DNA from: Sphingomonas sp. SORGH_AS_0950
Lineage (GTDB): Bacteria; Pseudomonadota; Alphaproteobacteria; Sphingomonadales; Sphingomonadaceae
Assembly (NCBI RefSeq): GCF_030818415.1
Contig: NZ_JAUTAE010000001.1
Coordinates: forward strand, 1,242,501-1,306,500
Length of the DNA stretch: 64,000 nt
Reading direction: 5' to 3'
In this document: one piece after another, positions 1 to 7,001 of the stretch
How the letters are laid out: each line of letters opens with the position of its first letter
How positions within the stretch are numbered: the stretch's first letter is position 1
Program-made: the position numbers and the translations under genes
The notes under the pieces: generated by a model
What the model saw: only the letters and a program-made list of their open reading frames with translations
The model's database searches: none
Told to the model about the DNA's origin: nothing

Positions 1-68
1 CTTTACCGCCCGAGGGCCGACTGGTCGCCAGCGTCGCGCAGGAGGGACTGATCCGGTTGCGCGACTAA
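1..68 (+). CDS. C-terminal end of an unidentified protein (partial)
   Basis: An open frame enters from the left edge (first complete codon at position 3) and stops with TAA at 66-68, giving 21 residues that end in IRLRD. Codon use (G or C at third positions) fits the surrounding genes, so this is probably the end of a real gene. The piece is too short to name. About 150 bases separate it from the next gene, so it is unlikely to be in the same tight operon. Confidence 0.4.
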   Translation, partial: LPPEGRLVASVAQEGLIRLRD

Positions 69-179
69 AGGCCCGCCGGACATACCCGATCTTTGGAAAC
101 GCCGTTGCCCCTGCCCCACCTGCCCCGCGAAACGGCAAGAAGGGCGATGACCGGCGACACTTTTTCTTCTAATCGGCCA

Positions 180-202
180 TTACACGACCCCGTTACACGA
201 CC
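180..202. repeat. Direct repeat in front of the tandem TetR gene
   Basis: The ten-base word TTACACGACC occurs twice, at 180-189 and 193-202, one start 13 bases after the other. It ends just before the AGGAA ribosome-binding site of the regulator gene that starts at 220. TetR regulators usually bind next to their own gene, and this protein has two DNA-binding domains, so a repeated site is a reasonable autoregulatory operator. That role is inference. Confidence 0.35.
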
Positions 203-219
203 ATGAGGAACTCGACGCG

Positions 220-1461
220 ATGACCGCGATGCCCGTCGGCGAAGGGCTGAATACCGAACGCTATCGCCAGAAGCGCGACGCCATCCTGGCGGCGGCGGCG
301 CAGGCGATCAACGAACAGTCGGCCAAGGGCATGACCTTCGCCGATGTCGCGCGCCGGGTCGGGCTGAACACCACCAGCGTCACCTATTATTTCCGCCGCA
401 AGGAGGAACTGGCCGCCGCCGCGTTCGAGAACACGCTCGAGCGGCTGCTGGAGATGCTGGCGACCGCCGCCGAGGAGCCGACGCCGCAGGCGCGGGTCGC
501 ACGCTATGTCTCGATCAACATGGCCCGGCTGGCGCGGATCGAGCGGGGCGAGGAAACGCCCTTCGCCGTGCTGTCGGACCTGCGCGCGATGGAGGAGCCC
601 ATTCGCGGCCGGTTGATGGCCGGGTGGCAGAAGGTCTTCCGCGCCACGCGCAGCCTGTGGGGCGCGCCCGCCAGCCGCGCGCATACCGACCTGTACGGTG
701 CGCGGGCGCATGTCCTGCTCGAAAACACCTTCTGGCTGCCCGTATGGCTGGGCCGGTACGAACCCGACCAATATGACCGGGTGGAGGCGCGGCTGCTCGA
801 CGTGCTGACCCACGGCGTCGCGGCACGGGGATCGGCCTGGCGCCCCACCCTGCTCGACCTGGAACAGCACCGGGCCAGCGCGTCGGAGCCGGGGCGCGAA
901 GCGTTCCTGCTGGCGGCGACGCGCCTGATCAACCAGCTCGGCTATCGCGGCGCCAGCGTGCAGCGGATCGCGTCCGAGCTGAACGTAACCAAGGGCAGCT
1001 TCTACCACCATCTCGACGCCAAGGACGATCTGGTCGCCGCCTGTTATCGCCGCAGCTTCGACACGATCACCGGCGCGCAGCAACTGGCCGATGCGGCGGG
1101 GGGCAGCCACTGGCACCGGCTGTCGAGCGCGATCGCCACGCTGCTCGACATCCAGTTCGCCGAGCGCGGGCCGCTGCTGCGCACCTCGGCGCTGTCCAGC
1201 CTGGCGGGGGACGAGCGCGCCGCGATGGTCGAACGGTCCAACCGGATCGCCCGCCGCTATGCGGGGACGATCATGGACGGGGTGGCCGAGGGCTCGATGC
1301 GCCCGGTCGATGCGCTGATCGCCGCACAAGCGTTGATGGCGCTCCAGAATGCCGCCTTCGACATGCGCAAATGGGCCAGCACCATGGAGCGGCCGCATGC
1401 GATCGCGCTCTATGCCTCGACCATCCTCTACGGCCTGTTCGACGACCGGCTGCTGGACTGA
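220..1461 (+). CDS. Tandem TetR-family transcriptional regulator (two TetR domains)
   Basis: The 413-residue protein is about twice the usual TetR length. Residues about 14-65 form one TetR DNA-binding domain (FADVARRVGLNTTSVTYYF, a typical helix-turn-helix followed by the KEEL helix). Residues about 225-275 form a second (VQRIASELNVTKGSFYHHL followed by KDDL). Each is followed by a helical region of ligand-domain size, so the protein looks like two repressors joined in one chain. The ATG at 220 follows a GAGGAA ribosome-binding site. It stands alone, with a short gap to a secreted EF-hand gene on the same strand. Ligand and target are unknown. The family call is firm; the regulon is not visible. 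Confidence 0.93.
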   Translation: MTAMPVGEGLNTERYRQKRDAILAAAAQAINEQSAKGMTFADVARRVGLNTTSVTYYFRRKEELAAAAFENTLERLLEMLATAAEEPTPQARVARYVSINMARLARIERGEETPFAVLSDLRAMEEPIRGRLMAGWQKVFRATRSLWGAPASRAHTDLYGARAHVLLENTFWLPVWLGRYEPDQYDRVEARLLDVLTHGVAARGSAWRPTLLDLEQHRASASEPGREAFLLAATRLINQLGYRGASVQRIASELNVTKGSFYHHLDAKDDLVAACYRRSFDTITGAQQLADAAGGSHWHRLSSAIATLLDIQFAERGPLLRTSALSSLAGDERAAMVERSNRIARRYAGTIMDGVAEGSMRPVDALIAAQALMALQNAAFDMRKWASTMERPHAIALYASTILYGLFDDRLLD

Positions 1462-1590
1462 CGCCCCGCCCTCTCCGCACATTTTGCGACAATATGCCGG
1501 GCGGCGCGACATGATCCGGTGACAGGACGGTGCGACAAGGGGGCATGACCGGAGGGAATGGCCCTTCCGTCCAGAAGGAATGCTCCCGCC

Positions 1591-2106
1591 ATGCGAAAGA
1601 CCCTGATCGGCCTTTCCTTCGCCGCGCTGCTCGGCAGCACCGCCGCCTATGCCCAAGGCGACATGCCCCCTCCCCCGCCCGGCGGCATGATGGGCGCGCG
1701 CCCCGACGCGAACGGCAATATCACCCGCGCCGCCGCCATCGCCGACGCCGACCGGCGCTTCGCCGACATGGATGCCGATCATGACGGCACGGTCACGCCC
1801 GAGGAAATGCAGGCCTATCACGCCCGGCGTCGCGCCGAATGGCAGCAGCGCCGCGCCGAAGGGCCCCGCCCCCATGGTGAGCGCCCCGAGGGCGAGCGTC
1901 CCGGTCGGCCCGCACCGGGACCGATCACCGCCGATGCGTTCCGGGCGCGCGCGCTCGCCATGTTCGACCGGCTGGACACCAATCACGACGGCAGGATCGA
2001 CGCGACCGAACGCGCCGCCGCGCCGCGTTTCGGCGGCCGCCGCTTCGGCCATGACCGTCCGGGCGACCTGCCCCCTCCCCCTCAGCCTGCACCGCAGGAC
2101 CACTGA
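1591..2106 (+). CDS. Secreted EF-hand calcium-binding protein
   Basis: The 171-residue protein has a signal peptide (MRKTLIGLSFAALLGSTAAYAQ, cleaved after AYA) and two EF-hand loops, DADHDGTVTPEE and DTNHDGRIDATE, with acidic residues at the calcium-coordinating positions. A Pro/Arg/Gly-rich linker separates them, and there is a Pro-rich segment after the signal and at the C terminus. An ATG at 1558 is in frame but would put 11 polar residues before the signal peptide; the ATG at 1591 has an AGAAGGA site at a suitable distance and is preferred. The gene is just upstream of a two-component system on the same strand, an arrangement that suggests an envelope sensor accessory or a target gene. 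The role is unproven. Confidence 0.82.
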   Translation: MRKTLIGLSFAALLGSTAAYAQGDMPPPPPGGMMGARPDANGNITRAAAIADADRRFADMDADHDGTVTPEEMQAYHARRRAEWQQRRAEGPRPHGERPEGERPGRPAPGPITADAFRARALAMFDRLDTNHDGRIDATERAAAPRFGGRRFGHDRPGDLPPPPQPAPQDH

Positions 2107-2114
2107 GCCGTCAG

Positions 2115-2148
2115 GCGGGGCGACCGATTCTCCCAACGGCCGCCCCGC
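2115..2148 (+). terminator. Possible hairpin between EF-hand gene and response regulator
   Basis: GCGGGGCG (2115-2122) and CGCCCCGC (2141-2148) form a perfect 8-base stem with an 18-base loop, just after the EF-hand stop codon. There is no real T-run (only TTG follows), so it is either a weak terminator or an attenuator that reduces read-through into the two-component genes. Confidence 0.3.
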
Positions 2149-2184
2149 TTGCGAGCCGCGCCCGCCATGCTAGACCCAGAGATC

Positions 2185-2904
2185 ATGTCCGATACGCCGC
2201 ATTTGCTGCTCGTCGACGACGAGCGTTCGATCCGCGAGCCGCTGGCCGTCTATCTGACCAAACAGGGTTTCCGCGTGACCCAGGCGGGCGATGCCGCCTC
2301 GGCCCGGACGCGGCTGGCCGCCTATGCGATCGACCTCGTCATCCTCGACATCATGATGCCCGGCGAGGACGGCCTGTCGCTGTGCCGCCATATCGCCGCG
2401 ACCAGCGAGGTGCCGGTCATCCTGCTGACCGCGCGCGCCGAGGAAACCGACCGCATCGTCGGGCTGGAGATGGGCGCGGACGATTATGTGGTGAAGCCCT
2501 TCTCGCCGCGCGAACTGGCGACCCGCGCCAAGGTCGTGCTGCGCCGGACCCAGTCCGGTGGCGCGCGGCTGCATGCGCCCGACAGCGGCTCCTATGCCTT
2601 TGCGGGCTGGGTGCTGAAATCGGGCGAGCGGTCGCTGGTCGATCGCGAGGGGGTGTCGGTGATGCTGTCGACCGGCGAATACAACCTCCTCCTCGCGCTG
2701 GTCAGCCGCCCGCGCCAGGTGCTGACCCGCGACCAGCTGCTCGACCTGACGCAAGGGCGCGAGGCCGCCGCGTTCGACCGCGCGATCGACAACCAGGTCA
2801 GCCGCCTGCGCCGCAAGATCGAGACCGATCCCAAATCGCCCGAGATCATCAAGACGGTCTGGGGCGGCGGCTATACGCTGGCCGCCGAGGTCACCCGCCT
2901 GTGA
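2185..2904 (+). CDS. OmpR/PhoB-family response regulator
   Basis: The 239-residue protein has an N-terminal receiver domain (acidic pair D11/D12, phospho-acceptor D55 in LVILDIMMPGEDG, conserved K104 in VVKPFS) and a C-terminal winged-helix DNA-binding domain (residues about 135-232, ending in the typical VWGGGYTLA). The ATG at 2185 gives the canonical start MSDTPHLLLVDDE; the in-frame ATG at 2149 would add an untypical tail. The partner kinase starts ten bases downstream, so the two form an operon. It should be phosphorylated by that kinase and bind promoters as a dimer. Target genes are not evident; the secreted EF-hand gene directly upstream is a candidate. Confidence 0.95.
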   Translation: MSDTPHLLLVDDERSIREPLAVYLTKQGFRVTQAGDAASARTRLAAYAIDLVILDIMMPGEDGLSLCRHIAATSEVPVILLTARAEETDRIVGLEMGADDYVVKPFSPRELATRAKVVLRRTQSGGARLHAPDSGSYAFAGWVLKSGERSLVDREGVSVMLSTGEYNLLLALVSRPRQVLTRDQLLDLTQGREAAAFDRAIDNQVSRLRRKIETDPKSPEIIKTVWGGGYTLAAEVTRL

Positions 2905-2914
2905 CCGCCCGCCG

Positions 2915-4249
2915 ATGACCGTCCGGCTCTGGCCGCGTCGATTGGCGGGGCAGATGGCGCTGCTGCTCGCCATCGCGCTGTTCGTGGCGCAGGCGATCAG
3001 CTTCACGCTGCTGCTGCGCGAGCGGCGCAGCCTTCAGCTCGAACAGACCTCCGGCCCCGCCATCGCGCGACTGAACGACGCCATCGAGCGCGCCGCCAGC
3101 GGCAAGCCGCTTCCCCCCGATCGCGGGCGGGTGCGGGCCTCGGCGAACAATCCGATCCGCCCCGACCTGCCGCGCGTGAAGGAGGTCGAGGCGCTGATCC
3201 GCGACGGGCTCGCCGAGACCGGCCATCCTGTCGTCCGGGTGGTGACCGGCGTGCGCCCCTTCAACCCGGAGGATTTCGACTGGCCCCGCCGCCGGGGCGA
3301 CCGTCGACGCATCCCCGCCGAGGAATTGCTGATCGCGGTCGAGCGCAAGGGCGGCGGCTGGCTGGTCACGCGATCCTTCTGGCCGCATGACGGCCTGTTC
3401 CTGGTCTGGCGGCTGATCGCGCAGACGCTGATCCTCTACGGCGTCATCCTGCTGCCCGTCCTCTGGATCGGGCGTCGCATTTCGCGCCCCTTGCGCGACC
3501 TGACCCGCGCCGCAGAGGGCTTCGATCCGCGCGAGAAGGGTGAGCCCATGCCCGAACAGGGCCCGCTGGACGTGTCGGCGCTGATCGCCGCGTTCAACGC
3601 CCTTCGCCTGCGGATCGGCGCAATGCTGGAGGAGAAGGACCGGATGCTCGGCGCGATCGGCCACGACCTGCGCACCCCGCTGGCGGCGCTGCGCGTGCGG
3701 ATCGAGTCGGTCGAGGACGAACAGGACCGGCTGCGCATGGCCGATACCATCGCCGAGATGAACAAGACGCTGGAGGACATCCTCTCGCTCGCGCGCGTCG
3801 GGCGGCCCAGCGAGGCGGAAACCGATGTCGACCTGAACGCGCTGGTCGATGCCGTGGTCGCCGATTTCCATGACCTGGGGCAGGATGTCAGCTTCGAGGA
3901 GCGCGGGCGGCTTCGGTTGAAGCTGCGGCCCTCGCTGATGCGGCGCGCGGTGCGCAACCTGATCGAGAATGCGGTCAAATATGGCCATTGCGCCGATGTC
4001 CGCATCGACGCGCTGCCCGACCGGATCGCGATCATCGTCGCCGATCGCGGCCCCGGCATCGCCGTCGACCAGCTGGAGACGGTGTTCGACCCCTTCATCC
4101 GGCTGGAACATTCGCGCAACCGCGATACCGGCGGGATCGGGCTGGGGCTGGCGCTGGCGCGGTCGATCGTGCGCGAGGCGGGGGGCGATATCCGCCTGGC
4201 CAACCGGCCCGAGGGCGGGCTGGCGGCGACGATCACCCTGCCCCGCTGA
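2915..4249 (+). CDS. EnvZ-type sensor histidine kinase
   Basis: The 444-residue inner-membrane kinase has a transmembrane segment at about 12-32, a periplasmic sensor region to about 150, a second membrane segment at about 165-182, a HAMP linker, a dimerisation/phospho-acceptor box (AIGHDLRTPLAAL, His near residue 250) and an ATPase domain with N box (RNLIENAVKYG), G1 (DRGPGIA) and G2 (GGIGLGLALARS). It should autophosphorylate and pass the phosphate to the response regulator ten bases upstream. The periplasmic region is Arg/Pro-rich and matches no sensor domain I recognise, so the signal is unknown. Its TGA (4247-4249) abuts the stop of the convergent transporter gene, the two stops together making TGATCA. 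Confidence 0.95.
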   Translation: MTVRLWPRRLAGQMALLLAIALFVAQAISFTLLLRERRSLQLEQTSGPAIARLNDAIERAASGKPLPPDRGRVRASANNPIRPDLPRVKEVEALIRDGLAETGHPVVRVVTGVRPFNPEDFDWPRRRGDRRRIPAEELLIAVERKGGGWLVTRSFWPHDGLFLVWRLIAQTLILYGVILLPVLWIGRRISRPLRDLTRAAEGFDPREKGEPMPEQGPLDVSALIAAFNALRLRIGAMLEEKDRMLGAIGHDLRTPLAALRVRIESVEDEQDRLRMADTIAEMNKTLEDILSLARVGRPSEAETDVDLNALVDAVVADFHDLGQDVSFEERGRLRLKLRPSLMRRAVRNLIENAVKYGHCADVRIDALPDRIAIIVADRGPGIAVDQLETVFDPFIRLEHSRNRDTGGIGLGLALARSIVREAGGDIRLANRPEGGLAATITLPR

Positions 4250-5731
4250 TCAGGCGTCGCGCGCCACCCGAAGCATCGCCGCCGCCGCCAGCACCATGAC
4301 CCCCGCCGCGATCGCCATCGCCCAGACCAGGTTGCCGGGAAAGAAATGCCCGACCACCGCGCCCATCACCGACGACACGATCAACTGTGGCAGCACGATA
4401 AAGATGTTGAACAACCCCATGTAGATACCCAGTTTTTCGGCCGGAAGCGCGGCCGACAGGATCGCATAGGGCATGGTCAGGATCGACGCCCAGGCGATCC
4501 CCACCAGCACCATCGCGCCGAGCAGCCACCAGGCGTCGCGGATCACCAGGAACGAGGCGAACCCCGCCGCACCGCACAGCAACCCCAGGACATGCGTATT
4601 GCGCCGCCCGATCGCCCGCGCCAGCCGGGGCAGGACGAAAGCCCAGAGCGTCGCCACCCCGCTATAGACCGCAAAGAGCACCCCGACCCAGTTCGCACCC
4701 TCGTTGAACGCCGCGCTGCTCGCGTCGCTGGTATGGAATACCCGATCGGCGACGATCGGGGTGGTATAGATCCACATGATGAACAGCGCCGACCAGGTGA
4801 AGAACTGGACCAGCGCCAGCCGCTTCATCGTCGCGGGCATCGCGGCGAGATCGGCGAGGATCTGGCTGAGCGCATTGCCGCCGCGCCCGCTACGCACCAG
4901 CGCGGCGCTGACGATCTTCGCCAGGCCGAAGGCGACCAGCCCGCCGCCCAGCAGATAGACCGGCTTGTCGAGCCCCAGCCAGCCGACGCCTGCGACGATC
5001 GCCAGCCCGGCCGCGATCCAGAGCGGCGCCGCCCCCATGGCGCGCGACGGCGGGGCATCGCCATGGGTGGCCTGCTGCGCATCGCCATCGGCAAAGGCGG
5101 CGATCTGTTCGGGCGAATATTCGCGCGTGGTCAGGACCGTCCACATCACCGCGACGAACAGCGCCGCCGCGCCGATATAGAAACCATAGCGCACCGAGGG
5201 GGGCACCTCGCCCGGTCCCGCGACATTGGCGACATGGAAGACATCGGTCAGCACCATCGGCGCCAGCGATCCCAGCACCGCGCCCGCGCCGATGAACCCG
5301 GTCTGGAAGGCATAGCCCGCCGTTCGCTGCCGACCGGGCAGCATGTCGCCGACAAAGGCCCGGAACGGCTCCATCGAGACGTTGAGCGACGCGTCGAGCA
5401 GCCATAGCAGCATCGCCGCCGCGACCAGCCCACCGGCATTGGGCATGCCCACCAGCGCCAGCGTCGCCAGCACCGCCCCCGCCAGGAAATAGGGCCGCCG
5501 CCGCCCGAAACGCCCCCAGGTCCGGTCGCTATAATGGCCGATCACCGGCTGGACGAGCAGTCCGGTCAGCGGGGCCGCGATCCACAGAAACGCCAGGTCC
5601 TTCTCGGCAGTGCCCAGCGACTGGAAGATGCGGCTGACATTGGCATTTTGCAGGGCAAAGCCGATCTGGATGCCGAAAAAGCCGAACGAGGTGTTCCACA
5701 AGCCCCAAAAGCCCTGACGCGGCTTCTCCAT
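4250..5731 (-). CDS. MFS sugar transporter, probably maltose/glucoside uptake
   Basis: This inner-membrane carrier of about 493 residues has 12 predicted membrane helices and opens with the pattern GFWGLWNTSFGFFGIQ, typical of the sucrose/maltose:cation symporter branch of the major facilitator superfamily, with the loop motif DRTWGRFGRRRPY between helices 2 and 3. The ATG at 5731 has a GGGA/AGGA site; the TTG at 5743 has none. It lies 31 bases downstream of the LacI regulator on the same strand, and opposite a TBDR/alpha-amylase operon, so the likely substrate is maltose or maltodextrin crossing from periplasm to cytoplasm. Substrate is inferred from context. Confidence 0.9.
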   Translation of the reverse strand: MEKPRQGFWGLWNTSFGFFGIQIGFALQNANVSRIFQSLGTAEKDLAFLWIAAPLTGLLVQPVIGHYSDRTWGRFGRRRPYFLAGAVLATLALVGMPNAGGLVAAAMLLWLLDASLNVSMEPFRAFVGDMLPGRQRTAGYAFQTGFIGAGAVLGSLAPMVLTDVFHVANVAGPGEVPPSVRYGFYIGAAALFVAVMWTVLTTREYSPEQIAAFADGDAQQATHGDAPPSRAMGAAPLWIAAGLAIVAGVGWLGLDKPVYLLGGGLVAFGLAKIVSAALVRSGRGGNALSQILADLAAMPATMKRLALVQFFTWSALFIMWIYTTPIVADRVFHTSDASSAAFNEGANWVGVLFAVYSGVATLWAFVLPRLARAIGRRNTHVLGLLCGAAGFASFLVIRDAWWLLGAMVLVGIAWASILTMPYAILSAALPAEKLGIYMGLFNIFIVLPQLIVSSVMGAVVGHFFPGNLVWAMAIAAGVMVLAAAAMLRVARDA

Positions 5732-5762
5732 ATCCTGTCCCAATCATCTGTTTTATTTGTCT

Positions 5763-6794
5763 TTATGGCCGGATGCTCGATCCGCGGACGACCAGCGTCG
5801 CGGGCAGCAGCGCGGTGACACGCGGCTTGCCCGCAATCTCCGCCAGCAGCGCGCGGACCAGCAATCGCCCGGCGGCGGAGGCGTCCTGCAACACGGTGGT
5901 CAGCGGCGGGTGCGCGAAGCTGGCGGCGGGAATATCGTCGAAGCCGACCACCGACACATCGGCGGGCACCCGCATCCCCGCCTCGGCCAGCACGCGCATC
6001 GCGGCGAGCGCGATCAGGTCGCTGGCCGCCATGATCCCGTCGAACGCCCGCCCCCGCGCCAGCAGCGCACGCGCCGCGCGCTCGCCCTCCTCCTCGCTGG
6101 AGATCGCGCCGACCTGAAGCGCGGGGTCGCAAGGCAGGTCCGCCTCGGCCAGCGCGTCGCGATAGCCGCGATAGCGGTCGTGGAATTCGGGATAATGGTC
6201 GGTCGCGTCGCCCAGAAAGGCGATACGCCGTCGGCCTTGCGCGATCAGATGCCGGGTCGCGGCCAGCGCGCCCGCATGATTGTCGCATCCGATGGTCAGC
6301 CCCGGCTGGTCCGGCGTTACCGATCCCCAGCGCACGAAATGGGTGCCGCGCGCCACCAGCTGGTCCAGCTGCTCGCGATAATCCGCATAGTCGCCATAAC
6401 CCAGCAGGATCAGCCCATCCGCGCGGTGGCTGTCCTCATAATCGGCCTGCCAGTTGTTCTCGACATTCTGGAACGAGACCAGCAGGTCGTAACCGACCTC
6501 GGCACAGCTCTCCATGATCGAGCCCAACATGCCGAGAAAAAAGGGATTGATCAGCGTGCGGCCCGGCGAGGGATCGCGGAACAGCAACAGCGCCAGCGTC
6601 CGCGTCTGCCCGCTGCGCAGGTTGGAGGCGGCCCGGTCGACGGTATAGTTCAGCGTCTTGGCGATCGCCTCGATCCGGGCGCGCGTGGCCGCGCTCACCG
6701 AAGGACTGCCGCGCAGGGCCCGGCTGACGGTCGGCTGCGACACCCCCGCCAGCTGCGCGATGTCGAACGATGTGGGCTTTCTCTGGCCTACCAA
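5763..6794 (-). CDS. LacI-family regulator of the alpha-glucan locus
   Basis: The protein has an N-terminal LacI helix-turn-helix (TSFDIAQLAGVSQPTVSRALRG), a hinge (AIAKTLNYTVDRAASNLRSG) and a periplasmic-binding-protein-like sugar domain ending in the typical VVRGSS. I place the start at the TTG at 6794, which has an AGGAGG 11 bases upstream (6806-6811) and gives 343 residues, the usual LacI length; an ATG at 6824 and longer frames lack a ribosome-binding site. The MFS transporter follows in the same operon and the TBDR gene is divergent, so this protein probably represses both until a maltodextrin-derived sugar binds. The effector is inferred. Confidence 0.9.
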   Translation of the reverse strand: MVGQRKPTSFDIAQLAGVSQPTVSRALRGSPSVSAATRARIEAIAKTLNYTVDRAASNLRSGQTRTLALLLFRDPSPGRTLINPFFLGMLGSIMESCAEVGYDLLVSFQNVENNWQADYEDSHRADGLILLGYGDYADYREQLDQLVARGTHFVRWGSVTPDQPGLTIGCDNHAGALAATRHLIAQGRRRIAFLGDATDHYPEFHDRYRGYRDALAEADLPCDPALQVGAISSEEEGERAARALLARGRAFDGIMAASDLIALAAMRVLAEAGMRVPADVSVVGFDDIPAASFAHPPLTTVLQDASAAGRLLVRALLAEIAGKPRVTALLPATLVVRGSSIRP

Positions 6795-6896
6795 GACGCG
6801 CAGTTCCTCCTCTCCCTGCTGCATACCGGCATTGCGCACATCGGTTAAGCAGCACCCCTGTCGTAATAATGCAACAGGCCGATCTGGCCGCATTGA

Positions 6897-6904
6897 ATAC
6901 GTAT
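6897..6904. promoter_or_regulatory. Candidate LacI-type operator in the divergent promoter region
   Basis: The palindrome ATACGTAT (6897-6904) lies in the roughly 200-base region between the LacI gene (start 6794, minus) and the TBDR gene (start 7002, plus). LacI proteins bind palindromes with a central CG. Only eight bases are symmetrical, so it is a candidate. The TBDR ribosome-binding site GGAGGGG lies at about 6990-6996. Confidence 0.35.
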
Positions 6905-7001
6905 GCGGCTTTGTTGGCATTTTGCGCCATCGATTTCATGGAAGCTGTAACAACCATACCCGTTCGTCGAACAGAGACGGGGTTTCCTGGAGGGGATTTT
7001 C

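Noticed and set aside
193..2136. A 647-codon minus-strand open frame
   Set aside because: It covers the tandem TetR and EF-hand genes in reverse and has no domain features.
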